51,030 nucleotides of DNA. Origin: Flavobacterium hydatis (lineage in GTDB: Bacteria; Bacteroidota; Bacteroidia; Flavobacteriales; Flavobacteriaceae). The notes under the pieces were generated by a model. It was given only the letters and a program-made list of their open reading frames with translations. It searched no databases and was not told where the DNA came from. The stretch lies in contig NZ_JPRM01000054.1 in assembly GCF_000737695.1 (NCBI RefSeq), positions 1 to 51,030 of the forward strand. The letters run 5' to 3'. Positions 1 through 7,903 of this stretch are shown piece after piece (positions within the stretch are counted from its first letter, which is position 1; each line of letters begins with the position of its first letter). The translations under genes were made by a program, and so were the position numbers.

Positions 1-43
1 ATAACAAACATTATCTCACAAACATAAGAGCCTTTTAACGCTT

Positions 44-178
44 ATGCAATACCCACTTTTAGTGATATTCAAAAAAATAATTAACCAAAATACTGATGAT
101 GTTGTAATTTCTTACGAATGTAACCAATCTTCTGGAGATATTTTTAATAAATTTAATGAACAATATTGCTTTTATTAA
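44..178 (+). CDS. Possible 44-residue small protein
   Basis: A short open frame starts at an ATG and reads through 44 codons to a TAA. The composition looks protein-like, with the stretch SYECNQSSGDIFNKF, but there is no signal peptide, no motif I recognise and no clear ribosome binding site. It is convergent with the response regulator downstream. The frame stays open only back to a TAA at base 2, so it is not the tail of a longer gene running in from the left. It may be a real small gene or chance. Confidence 0.2.
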   Translation: MQYPLLVIFKKIINQNTDDVVISYECNQSSGDIFNKFNEQYCFY

Positions 179-211
179 CCTTAATAAATCATAAGAATAC
201 TACTGTAGATT

Positions 212-646
212 TTAAATAAATTGTTTTTTTAATGATAATTCAAGTCTTATAAGTTCAAATTTATCTCTATCGAGAGGCTTGTTAAGAAAACGAATTACCG
301 ATGGAATATTTTCTACACGTTTAAGGTCATCAGGATGTGTAGATGAGGTAATCATTATAATGAAACAATTTCTTCGTATTATTTCTGAGAATTTTATGTA
401 TTCCTCAAGAAATTCAAAACCATTCATTCCGGGCATATTAATATCTAGAAAGATGAGTTGAGGGAGTAAATCAGGTGTAGCTTCTAATGAAAGGAGATAT
501 TTTAAGGCTTCTGGTGCTGAATCTAGCAAAACAGTTTCTTCAGCAAAATAATACTTTTCAGCCATTCGTTTAGCTATATAACGGTCAGTTGCGTTATCAT
601 CTACAACGAGAATTTTTTTAAACGGTGGTGTAGTTGTCTGTTCCAT
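212..646 (-). CDS. Single-domain response regulator (CheY-like receiver)
   Basis: This 144-residue protein is one receiver domain with no output domain. The acidic pair is in LVVDDNATD near residue 16, the phospho-acceptor is D68 in FLDINMPGMNG, the conserved Ser/Thr is in MITSS, and the Lys is in LNKPL. It starts 13 bases after the stop of the histidine kinase gene, so the two are co-transcribed and the kinase is the likely phosphate donor. Without a DNA-binding part it probably acts by protein contact or as a relay step. Family assignment is firm; target unknown. Confidence 0.92.
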   Translation of the reverse strand: MEQTTTPPFKKILVVDDNATDRYIAKRMAEKYYFAEETVLLDSAPEALKYLLSLEATPDLLPQLIFLDINMPGMNGFEFLEEYIKFSEIIRRNCFIIMITSSTHPDDLKRVENIPSVIRFLNKPLDRDKFELIRLELSLKKQFI

Positions 647-659
647 AGGTTAAGTTTAT

Positions 660-1946
660 TTACTTGTTTGGAATTTTAATTGCAAAGGTGGTTCCCTGGC
701 CAATTTCAGATTGAACTTTTATGTTTCCATTGAGCTTATTTATTGCTTCTTTTACGATGTATAATCCAAGTCCGGAACCAACAGATTCTTGAGACACTCG
801 ATAAAACATATCGAATATTTTTGAGTGTACTTCTTTATGGATGCCAATACCATTATCCTGCACAATGATACTAGTTTCGACATTTGAAGTTACTATTTTG
901 ATATTGATAAATGGATTAGAAATTTGTGCGTTTTGATACCGAATTGAATTCGAAATAAGATTATTTAGTATCGTAACTAAGCGATTTTTATCAGAATAAA
1001 CGGGAGTATCGCCAATGACGTCTACTTTAAAACCTACCCTCCTATTGGTATCTCCCATGAACTTTAAATTTTGAGTTACATCATTAAGAAGTTCATTAAA
1101 GTCAATTTTTTCCTTATGAACTTCCATCCTTGAATTTCTCGAATAAACGAGAATATCAGAGATGAAACTATCTAATTTTTTAGCATTTTCTTTTAGCATC
1201 TGGAGATGTCCTAGCATTAATTCTTCGGCAGTATCATCTTGAGCAATTTCAATAAGTCCAAGCATAGAGTTTAATGGCGCACGTAAATCATGCGAAGTAC
1301 TATATACAAAACGATCAAGTTCGTAATTTGCAGTTTTTAGCTCTTGATTCTCAATTTCCCTTTTCCTAAATGTTTGGTCGATATGTGCTTCACTATAATT
1401 TTTAAATTGATAAGCCCATAATCCACAAAGACCAAAAATAGTTGTAGCTAGTATTATATGAATTATAAAAGTTTGTAACGACATATAATCTAGCTGAGTA
1501 AAGTAAATTTCATTAAAACCTCTGTATTGTAAATAACCAAACAGTGCATGATGAAATATTACAACTAATGTTAAGGGAATTTGGAGTTTCCAGTTTTGAT
1601 AAGTAATAAGTATTGCACTTGCTACGAATGCTGTAAAATGCATTTCGAACATACCATACATTTGATAAATGTATTGACACATAAAAATACCCAATATCGT
1701 ACTGAGTACATACTGGTAAAAATCTGAATCTGGCAAAGCCAATTTTGACGAATAATAGGCAACAAGCAACAAACTGCCTACTCCTATTGCTATTTGCCAA
1801 GTATCATAATAAAAAGCAAGTAATAAACCGACAATAAAAAAACTGAAAAGAAAATAATTAATCAGGTTATCAGATTTTCTTTTTATTGCCAAAAGGAATT
1901 CTTGAATATGTATCGACTGTTCTATATCATCTATTTTCTGCTTCAT
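660..1946 (-). CDS. Membrane-bound sensor histidine kinase
   Basis: The N-terminal half holds about six or seven hydrophobic segments. One region has a His-containing signature (EMHFTAF, then YQNWK, then HHALFGYLQY) that resembles the multi-pass sensor domain seen in some chemoreceptors and diguanylate cyclases. A short coiled linker leads to a HisKA domain with phospho-accepting His in STSHDLRAPLN, then a HATPase domain with NLISNSIRYQN, DNGIGI and GSGLGLYIVKEA boxes. I prefer the start at MKQKIDDIEQ (1946); an in-frame ATG at 1982 would add 12 residues of unremarkable sequence. It is followed at once by a receiver-only protein, so the pair forms a two-component module. The signal is not readable from sequence. 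Confidence 0.9.
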   Translation of the reverse strand: MKQKIDDIEQSIHIQEFLLAIKRKSDNLINYFLFSFFIVGLLLAFYYDTWQIAIGVGSLLLVAYYSSKLALPDSDFYQYVLSTILGIFMCQYIYQMYGMFEMHFTAFVASAILITYQNWKLQIPLTLVVIFHHALFGYLQYRGFNEIYFTQLDYMSLQTFIIHIILATTIFGLCGLWAYQFKNYSEAHIDQTFRKREIENQELKTANYELDRFVYSTSHDLRAPLNSMLGLIEIAQDDTAEELMLGHLQMLKENAKKLDSFISDILVYSRNSRMEVHKEKIDFNELLNDVTQNLKFMGDTNRRVGFKVDVIGDTPVYSDKNRLVTILNNLISNSIRYQNAQISNPFINIKIVTSNVETSIIVQDNGIGIHKEVHSKIFDMFYRVSQESVGSGLGLYIVKEAINKLNGNIKVQSEIGQGTTFAIKIPNK

Positions 1947-1982
1947 ACTATTTTTGCGATTTGGTAGTTCACATTTAAACAT

Positions 1983-2505
1983 TTTAAGGCAAAGGCAAAT
2001 AGGTTTAAAAAGTGTATGAAAAGGAGTTTAATCCCTTAAAATTAATATATCTTCCTCTCGTATGTCAATTTTATGTAGGTTAAAGGAAGTGATATGCTAT
2101 AATGTTGATAAAAAGATTCAACTTAAGAACGGAATAAAATAACTATTTTACTTCAAGCTTTTGCAAGTGAGTTTGCTGAGAATAAGTTTATAAAGCGATG
2201 AACTACATAAACTTTAGCTAATTTATGAAAAAAAATAACAAAGTAAGATTTTGTTTGTTATAATATACTCGGAAATTATGATTAATTAACAGAGTGTATT
2301 CTACTTTAAATTTTTGATTTTTTAAAATTAATTAAGCAAATAGCACATTTACTATTTGAATTTAAATTATCCCAGAGATTCTTTATTTTACAGAAAGATA
2401 AAATAAAAACTTAAATTAATCTTATAAAAAAACTCCAGATTTCTCTGGAGTTTTTGTTTTAGTCTGTGGGAAGATTAGAAGTATTTAATCAACTTCCAGA
2501 ATAAC
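1983..2505. other. Gene-free stretch upstream of the histidine kinase
   Basis: About 520 AT-rich bases hold no convincing reading frame. It must contain the promoter of the kinase/receiver operon and, at its left end in minus-strand terms, the terminator of the endonuclease V operon at 2426-2455. I see no other structure. Confidence 0.5.
2426..2455 (-). terminator. Terminator of the oxygenase/endonuclease V operon
   Basis: CTCCAGA pairs with TCTGGAG around a four-base loop, flanked by A and T runs. On the minus strand the loop reads GAAA and the stem is followed by T5, placed 50 bases after the endonuclease V stop. The same hairpin recurs at 5226-5263 in the opposite orientation and, slightly altered, at 8997-9027. 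Confidence 0.8.
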
Positions 2506-3024
2506 TTATATTTCTTTTGTCAACCTGTCTAATTCTTTTAATAAAGTAGGGAATCTAAATTCCCCAGCCATACTTTCAACTTTTGTAAATGCATCGTCTA
2601 AATCAATACCGATTGAAGTAATAAAAAGCGGTTTTTTACTATCGCCTCTAAATAAGCTTTTTTTATCTTTATTTAATGATGCAAAATTAGTTTTAGCCAC
2701 GCCAATTATTGGAATTTTCTGATTTAATTTTTCGTACAAATGTCCTCCTAAACCATTTTTCTTATCATCATCCAGATAAATATATCCATCAACAATAATA
2801 GCATCAATATTCTCCAGATTCATCTTTTGCAAAAGACTTAAAATACAAGGTAATTCTCTTCGATAAAATTCTCCTGGAATATAATCTTCAATATTATCAA
2901 TTATTTCTGAATGTACTTTATAATCTTTGCTATGATCCCATTGATTAAATTCAATACAGACGGTTTTGGCTTTACCGTCAAAATAATAAGTGTCAAATGC
3001 CAAAAGCACAAAATTTTCTATCAT
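2506..3024 (-). CDS. nfi: Short endonuclease V family protein
   Basis: The 172-residue product matches endonuclease V, which nicks nucleic acid near deoxyinosine or inosine. Family landmarks are Asp11 in AFDTYY, YIPGEFYRRELP with Glu57, VDGYI with Asp79, a GLGGHLY segment and IIGVAKTNF with Lys111. It is shorter than the roughly 220 residues usual for bacterial members, mostly at the N-terminus, and the late SVGH-type motif reads SIGIDLDDA, so the expected His seems to be Ile140. Its ATG overlaps the stop of the upstream oxygenase-like gene by four bases. The association with two oxygenase-like proteins suggests a specialised repair or base-modification role. The active-site change lowers certainty about the usual activity. 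Confidence 0.8.
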   Translation of the reverse strand: MIENFVLLAFDTYYFDGKAKTVCIEFNQWDHSKDYKVHSEIIDNIEDYIPGEFYRRELPCILSLLQKMNLENIDAIIVDGYIYLDDDKKNGLGGHLYEKLNQKIPIIGVAKTNFASLNKDKKSLFRGDSKKPLFITSIGIDLDDAFTKVESMAGEFRFPTLLKELDRLTKEI

Positions 3025-3821
3025 AATCCTATTGGTTTCATTGTATCACTCGTACTTAATGTGTACGGTAATATTGGATAAACAAAATTTAAATTGTTAT
3101 TTTCCTGTCCTCTTAAAGTATAAAATTCTTTTTTCTGATTCTCATCAGCTAATGTTAATAATTCTCCATCAGATAAATATGGTAAGTTATCTTTAAAATG
3201 TACAAATGTTTTTGATTTTCTAAAAGTAATTCCAAGCCATTTATTGTCTGATTCAAATTTCTTTTTACTTAGAGTAGATTCTAGTATAATTTTATGAAGA
3301 AACTTTTCATTAGTAGCTAAAGAAAACAAGACAATAGAATTATGAGTTAGCGAAATTTCGAATTCTTCATTATTGACTTTGTCTTTAATTTTTAGTTTAC
3401 GGATATTCTTTTCTATTAGTTTATCAGGATTTTCATAACATGAAAACAAACCAATAAAAGAGCCCGCTTCTAAATCTAAAGATTGGTCAGAATGATAATT
3501 CATTTTAGAATAGTTACAGTCGTAAATTTCTATAAGTGCATTATTGAAATCTACCAATTGCAAATTTTCGATAGATTGATTTTGTATTGCAATATTTAGA
3601 GACGCTATAATTTGATGATGTTCATTAGAAAAATTATGAGGCGGAATATTGTAAATACTGGTTGTTCTTACGATTGGAATATTCTGATTATCTAATATAT
3701 TAACTAGATTATTCCCAATTCTGCCCTTAGTAATAGTTTCAAAATTTACCGAATTTGATAATTCCTCGAATACATTTTTTTCAATGGGCAATGTAATTTT
3801 ATAAAAGCCTAAGTTGTTCAT
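3021..3821 (-). CDS. Putative AlkB-like Fe(II)/2-oxoglutarate oxygenase, short form
   Basis: I do not recognise the exact family of this 266-residue protein. It shows a plausible double-stranded beta-helix oxygenase layout: metal pair H110-x-D112 in YHSDQSLDL, a distal His176 in NEKFLHKI, and Arg201 in GITFRKSKT where 2-oxoglutarate would bind. The spacing and the final TFR resemble AlkB. The core aligns with the C-terminal half of the upstream 409-residue protein (HSD..., then an EF-S-T--NS--L--L-TN-----H-I pattern). It follows that gene by 14 bases and overlaps endonuclease V by four, so the three are one unit. No signal peptide, so it acts in the cytoplasm. Function is inferred from motif only. 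Confidence 0.6.
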   Translation of the reverse strand: MNNLGFYKITLPIEKNVFEELSNSVNFETITKGRIGNNLVNILDNQNIPIVRTTSIYNIPPHNFSNEHHQIIASLNIAIQNQSIENLQLVDFNNALIEIYDCNYSKMNYHSDQSLDLEAGSFIGLFSCYENPDKLIEKNIRKLKIKDKVNNEEFEISLTHNSIVLFSLATNEKFLHKIILESTLSKKKFESDNKWLGITFRKSKTFVHFKDNLPYLSDGELLTLADENQKKEFYTLRGQENNNLNFVYPILPYTLSTSDTMKPIGL

Positions 3822-3835
3822 TATTTATTGCCTGA

Positions 3836-5065
3836 TTAAAATATTGGTCTTTCGTAATCACCAGAGTTCATACTAAAATGAATTTTTCCATACTCTATTT
3901 TCTTTTCACTCATGTTTTCTTCGTAATATGAATTTCTTAGGTCAATCATTGTATCCGAAGTCATTTCTTCAAGTTTAATAAGAGTGTTGTTTTCCTTAAT
4001 ATACGTTTGGTCATTTACATAAACAGCTTCTAGATTTGAACAACGGGCAACATATCCCATTCTAATAGGAATTTGATCTACATTTAGAACAGAAGGCTTA
4101 ATTTCATGAGTATATAATCTATTGGTTGAAAGAGGTATTAAAAAAGCCGAATTTGGATACAGAGTGACACTGAATTCCTTTTCTAAAGATGCATCAGATA
4201 CAGTATTTTTTAATTTAAAATGAAGTCTTGTTAGTCCGCTTGATTTCTTGTAAAACCAATCGTATCTATTTTCCTTTGATTGTGTCAAGTGGTTAAAATT
4301 AGAATTATCATAAAAAGTACAGAAAGCAATAATACCATCTTTAGACATATCCTTGGTTTTGTCAGAATGTGCTTTTATTTTAGATTTAACCTCTTTTGCA
4401 TTGATATCACTTTTTATTTTATTCTCATAAATTTGAGCTAGAACATGATTAACTTTTATTTCTTGCTCAAAAGTATATTTAATTGCCTTATTTAAAGTAT
4501 TTATAATAATTTGATCCGTCTTTCTAAAATTGTCTGTTGGCCCAGTAAAATTGCTTGAACATCTTAAAAGATTAAAATGAAGTAGTTCTGAATCATCTTT
4601 TTTTTCTTTTACAATCTCAGTTAAATAAATACCTTTTCTCAATGCTTTAGAATCTTTGTTTGATTCTGTCAATTCCTGAAATAAATGCTCAGATTTGATT
4701 GCATTAAAATAATCACTGTCACCAAACATATTTTGATAATAGATTCCAGCATTACTTATAAGAAGCGGAACTTCACCGAATGTTATAAATTGTAGATTAT
4801 TATCTTTATAATCCTGGTAATTTCTAGATAATTCTTTGATTAAAAGAAAATTATGGTTATTATTTTTAAGTTGCTCAATATCTCCGCAGACATAAATCAT
4901 TTTGTCATCTAATGAAGTTTTAATTTCAGAAAAATCATTTACTACAGTTCCACAGAATTTTTCAATCAGGTAGTTAAGTTCAGAGCTTGCGCTTGTATTT
5001 TTTTCTAAAACAATAAGAATGTTTTTGTCTTTAGTGATTCTGTTTTCAAAAGGTAATGTCATCAT
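3836..5065 (-). CDS. Putative AlkB-like oxygenase with extra N-terminal domain
   Basis: The C-terminal half of this 409-residue protein (about 195-345) carries H233-x-D235 in KAHSDKTKDM, distal His320 in NRLYTHEI and Arg residues in IRMGYVARC, matching the metal and co-substrate positions of Fe(II)/2-oxoglutarate oxygenases. It is similar to the next gene over this part, including VTLYPNSAFLIPLSTNRLYTH. Residues 1-190 form a separate region (NILIVLEKN, then MIYVCGDIEQL) that I cannot assign. It is the first gene of the operon with the short paralogue and endonuclease V. Two unlike oxygenase copies could form a heterodimer in which each has its own role. Substrate unknown; nucleic acid is the guess from the endonuclease neighbour. 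Confidence 0.55.
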   Translation of the reverse strand: MMTLPFENRITKDKNILIVLEKNTSASSELNYLIEKFCGTVVNDFSEIKTSLDDKMIYVCGDIEQLKNNNHNFLLIKELSRNYQDYKDNNLQFITFGEVPLLISNAGIYYQNMFGDSDYFNAIKSEHLFQELTESNKDSKALRKGIYLTEIVKEKKDDSELLHFNLLRCSSNFTGPTDNFRKTDQIIINTLNKAIKYTFEQEIKVNHVLAQIYENKIKSDINAKEVKSKIKAHSDKTKDMSKDGIIAFCTFYDNSNFNHLTQSKENRYDWFYKKSSGLTRLHFKLKNTVSDASLEKEFSVTLYPNSAFLIPLSTNRLYTHEIKPSVLNVDQIPIRMGYVARCSNLEAVYVNDQTYIKENNTLIKLEEMTSDTMIDLRNSYYEENMSEKKIEYGKIHFSMNSGDYERPIF

Positions 5066-5225
5066 AGTTTATGCGTTTTCTTCCTTAGTTTAAGTCGTAT
5101 ATCGGCGTTTCATGTGCTAATATATGACTAATTTTATTACATAAATAAATATTGCAGATAGTAGTTTATCTTTTTTGCATTTATAAATAGTACGAATCAT
5201 TATAGATAAGAAGAATTTATTTTAA

Positions 5226-5263
5226 CAACAAAAAACTCCAGAGAAATCTGGAGTTTTTTGTTG
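5226..5263. terminator. Bidirectional terminator hairpin with 17-bp perfect stem
   Basis: CAACAAAAAACTCCAGA pairs perfectly with TCTGGAGTTTTTTGTTG around a GAAA loop. It sits between truC and the oxygenase operon and would end truC transcription on the minus strand. Its core is an inverted copy of the hairpin at 2426-2455. Confidence 0.85.
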
Positions 5264-5299
5264 CAGTATCGGGAAGCATTGAAGCGACAAGTTATTATT

Positions 5300-5998
5300 C
5301 TATTTATACTTACTCAAATCTAGATTAAGAATATCCCCTACTCTGCTAAACTCTTCATTAATCTTTGCATTTAAGATTATTTGTTCATTTTTTATTGGAT
5401 GATTAAAAATTAACTGATGTGCATGAAGCATCATTCCTTTTAGGTCATAATTCTCCAGCCATAATTTGTTTTGTTTATTACAACCATGTGGTCGGCTTCC
5501 TAAAATGGGATGAAAAATATGTTTAAAATGTTTTCGTAATTGGTGCATACGTCCAGTTTCAGGAATTGCTTCTACCAAACAATATCGTGACGTAGGTTTA
5601 TTATTAAATTCTAAGGCAACTTCGGCTTTTTGCAAACGATGAAAATATGTTATTGCATTTTGTTTAATGTCATCATCATTAATTAAATCATAATCAATCG
5701 TTAGTTCCTCGGGTGACCAACCACGCAAAATTGCTAAATATTTTTTTTGGACTTCACGTGTGGCGAAACGATCATTCATAATTCTCAAAACTTCTTTGTC
5801 CAACGCAAATAACAAAACACCAGATGTTTTGCGGTCTAATCGATGAATAGGATAAACGTGTTGTCCTCCTATTTGATTTCTCAATTCCTGAATAGCATAA
5901 ACTTTTGCATCACGGGCATAAAATGATTTATGAACCAGCAAACCGTTTGGTTTATTAATTGCTATAATATATTCGTCTTGGTAAAGAATTTCTAACAT
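5300..5998 (-). CDS. truC: tRNA pseudouridine synthase TruC-like (RluA family)
   Basis: The 232-residue protein begins MLEILYQDEYIIAINKPNG, close to the start of E. coli TruC, and contains the RluA-family motif HRLDRKTSGVLLFAL with catalytic Asp55. There is no S4 domain, and the length fits TruC, which makes pseudouridine 65 in tRNA. Later landmarks are QKKYLAILRGW, RMHQLRKHFKH and MLHAHQLIF. It ends just before a strong terminator. A possible small membrane-protein gene lies upstream on the same strand. I am confident of the family and fairly confident of TruC over other RluA members. Confidence 0.88.
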   Translation of the reverse strand: MLEILYQDEYIIAINKPNGLLVHKSFYARDAKVYAIQELRNQIGGQHVYPIHRLDRKTSGVLLFALDKEVLRIMNDRFATREVQKKYLAILRGWSPEELTIDYDLINDDDIKQNAITYFHRLQKAEVALEFNNKPTSRYCLVEAIPETGRMHQLRKHFKHIFHPILGSRPHGCNKQNKLWLENYDLKGMMLHAHQLIFNHPIKNEQIILNAKINEEFSRVGDILNLDLSKYK

Positions 5999-6052
5999 TC
6001 GGCAAAAGTAAAGGACATTTCGATTGAAATCTCTTTTATTACTTATTTATTT

Positions 6053-6439
6053 CTATACTTTTCTTTTTTTTAGATTGAAAAAGAAAAGATTACCATTACA
6101 AAAACTGTTATTAATCAATTCAATTTCCTCAAATGGTAAAAACTTAAACCTTTTATTAGAGGATTTTAAACGAAATCTAACTCTTTTGATTAGAAGTTTA
6201 TTATCACTCTTCATGTTAACATCTAAAACATGGTTCTTACGAAGCTGTTTACGAACGATTTTATCTATCTTAAAAGGTAATAATTGTAATAAAAATATTT
6301 TTATATTCGTATAAAAAAAAACTATCTCTAGCACCAGAACGCTACCGATAATTATACTAAACGAAACGACCAAAAACAACTTATGAAAAAAAATATTGTA
6401 TTCCTTTTGCTTCTTATTAGCACTTATAGCTTTTCTCAA
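6053..6439 (-). CDS. Possible small membrane protein (uncharacterised)
   Basis: A minus-strand frame encodes up to 128 residues with one or two hydrophobic segments (FLVVSFSIIIGSVLVLEIVF, then IKIFLLQLLPF) followed by a basic soluble tail ending FLPFEEIELINNSFCNGN and LFFFNLKKRKV. The tail reads like real protein and the frame ends 54 bases before truC on the same strand. The ATG at 6439 lies inside the opposite-strand gene at 6383, so translation more likely begins at a downstream TTG near 6377. No known family. A competing plus-strand frame over the same bases is very Leu-rich and less protein-like. Confidence 0.4.
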   Translation of the reverse strand: MRKAISANKKQKEYNIFFHKLFLVVSFSIIIGSVLVLEIVFFYTNIKIFLLQLLPFKIDKIVRKQLRKNHVLDVNMKSDNKLLIKRVRFRLKSSNKRFKFLPFEEIELINNSFCNGNLFFFNLKKRKV

Positions 6440-6751
6440 AACATAAATAAAGAAAAATCGTCACAAGCAGAAATCAAAGCTTTCATTCTTACCGAAACGA
6501 AAGAAGGTGGGGAATTAGATTTTTTCACAAAAATTAAAGGAATCGAATATAATGGATCACAAGTAAAACCTGGACTTATTATGACAAATATAGAAATGGC
6601 ATTATATAGATGGGGCAAAGCAAATTCTGATCTTGGAGTTGAAAATATTGAAAGTACATTATTAATATTCGAAGAATTTAAAGGCAAAGAATTAAGCCGG
6701 AGAGAAAAAGAATTAATTCCTATGGGTTATAGAAACGACTTAATTAAATAA
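6383..6751 (+). CDS. Secreted protein of unknown function, 122 residues
   Basis: The N-terminus MKKNIVFLLLLISTYSFSQN is a clear signal peptide ending at SFSQ, so the mature protein of about 100 residues is exported. The rest (for example GIEYNGSQVKPGLIMTNIEM, then LSRREKELIPMGYRNDLIK) matches no family I know. It is followed within a few bases by a decayed coding tail that recurs after the lipoprotein gene at 7904. That placement suggests a gene cassette, possibly an orphan immunity gene, but this is speculation. Confidence 0.65.
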   Translation: MKKNIVFLLLLISTYSFSQNINKEKSSQAEIKAFILTETKEGGELDFFTKIKGIEYNGSQVKPGLIMTNIEMALYRWGKANSDLGVENIESTLLIFEEFKGKELSRREKELIPMGYRNDLIK

Positions 6752-7113
6752 CCCGCTCTACGAAGAATTCTTGCAAAAGAACAGTTTGCTGGGGCTGCTA
6801 TGCGAATGTTCCCTGACTTTGTAACCGTAATCTAAATCAAGAAGGAAAATATATGCTTTTTATTTTGCTGCATCCAATAATTTTTTTTTTGTTAATAGCA
6901 GTAGCAAAACCACAGAAATTTACATTCTCACAAGTACACCAAAATATACAACAGGTAAAAAGCCTTTTTCATGGATTGTAATGAATAATCAATATATTTG
7001 GTTTTTAGTAAAGTATAACGTTTGTTATTCTTATCAATTTAAAATCGGGTGATTTTGTATAATTTATACATACGTGCAAGTTAGTCTTCAGTTTAGTAAA
7101 CGTAAAAAATATC
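6752..7113. pseudogene. Decayed coding tail, copy 1, and gene-free stretch
   Basis: At 6755-6835 a 26-codon frame runs ALRRILAKEQF to FPDFVTVI and a stop. The nucleotide sequence, including the bases after the stop, is clearly related to 8841-8945, where the matching frame ends SPDFTPIT and a stop. Neither has an upstream start, so both look like remains of the 3' end of one gene family. The rest, to 7113, is AT-rich with no supported feature other than the likely promoter of the lipoprotein gene at 7114. Confidence 0.45.
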
Positions 7114-7875
7114 ATGAAATTATACACACATCTACTCTATTTTCTTCTACTTGCTTTAATAAGCTGTAATGAAAATAGAAGCTCAAACGCTGAAGAATCC
7201 ATTGAAAAGTTAACGAATAAATTTCCGGAATTAAAAATCAATGAAAAAAAATTTGGAAGTAAATTTGAACTAATTAAAAGTATAAACATTGTAAAATCAA
7301 ATTTCGAAATTCAACTTTATTCCGAACCAGATTCAATAGAAAACAAACAACAAATAATTGTACTAATCTACTCTAAAAAAGAATATGCTTCAATTCCTTT
7401 CTTCAATAATAGGTATAAGGATTATTGGGAATTTCCTTTTGATAAGCCTTTAAAAAATGTCCAAAAAATCAACTCAACTTTTAGAACAGAATTAAACAAT
7501 GCTTTGCGTATTTTTCCTGATCCTAAAAACCCTAGAAAAGATAGATTTTTAAAGCATGAAGTGGTAAATGAAATGTTACGATCATTGTTAGTTTGTAAAA
7601 ATTTAGAAGAAAAAGATAGCTTATTAATTTATAAAAGAATATGTCCAAATTCAGATATTCCAAATGAAATTTCTGACTCCGCTTTTGTAAGGCTACGGAA
7701 AAATTATGAAAAAATGAGAAGAGAGTGGCATCCAGAGAATTTCATAATAAATTATAATTGTTATTTCGATGAAAAAAACGGAAGAATATATCAATTAAAC
7801 TATGACGAAAAAAACAAAATTTACAAAGTTAAATCCTATAGACAAGATTGGGGTTTTACTCCTTTAAGTTTATAA
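7114..7875 (+). CDS. Lipoprotein of unknown function, 253 residues
   Basis: MKLYTHLLYFLLLALISCNEN is a lipoprotein signal with lipobox LISC at Cys18, so the protein is anchored in a membrane facing the periplasm or the cell surface. The mature part is highly charged (Lys and Glu-rich) and contains FNNRYKDYWEFPFDKPL and a C-terminal tail with several Tyr residues; no family comes to mind. The next lipoprotein begins 28 bases after its stop, so the two form an operon and may work together. Confidence 0.7.
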   Translation: MKLYTHLLYFLLLALISCNENRSSNAEESIEKLTNKFPELKINEKKFGSKFELIKSINIVKSNFEIQLYSEPDSIENKQQIIVLIYSKKEYASIPFFNNRYKDYWEFPFDKPLKNVQKINSTFRTELNNALRIFPDPKNPRKDRFLKHEVVNEMLRSLLVCKNLEEKDSLLIYKRICPNSDIPNEISDSAFVRLRKNYEKMRREWHPENFIINYNCYFDEKNGRIYQLNYDEKNKIYKVKSYRQDWGFTPLSL

Positions 7876-7903
7876 AAAACCCTTGCCATTTATTTTAAAA
7901 AAT

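Noticed and set aside
6024..6314. Plus-strand frame of 96 codons over the same bases as the putative membrane protein
   Set aside because: The translation is almost all Leu, Phe and Lys with no believable domain; the minus-strand frame reads better.
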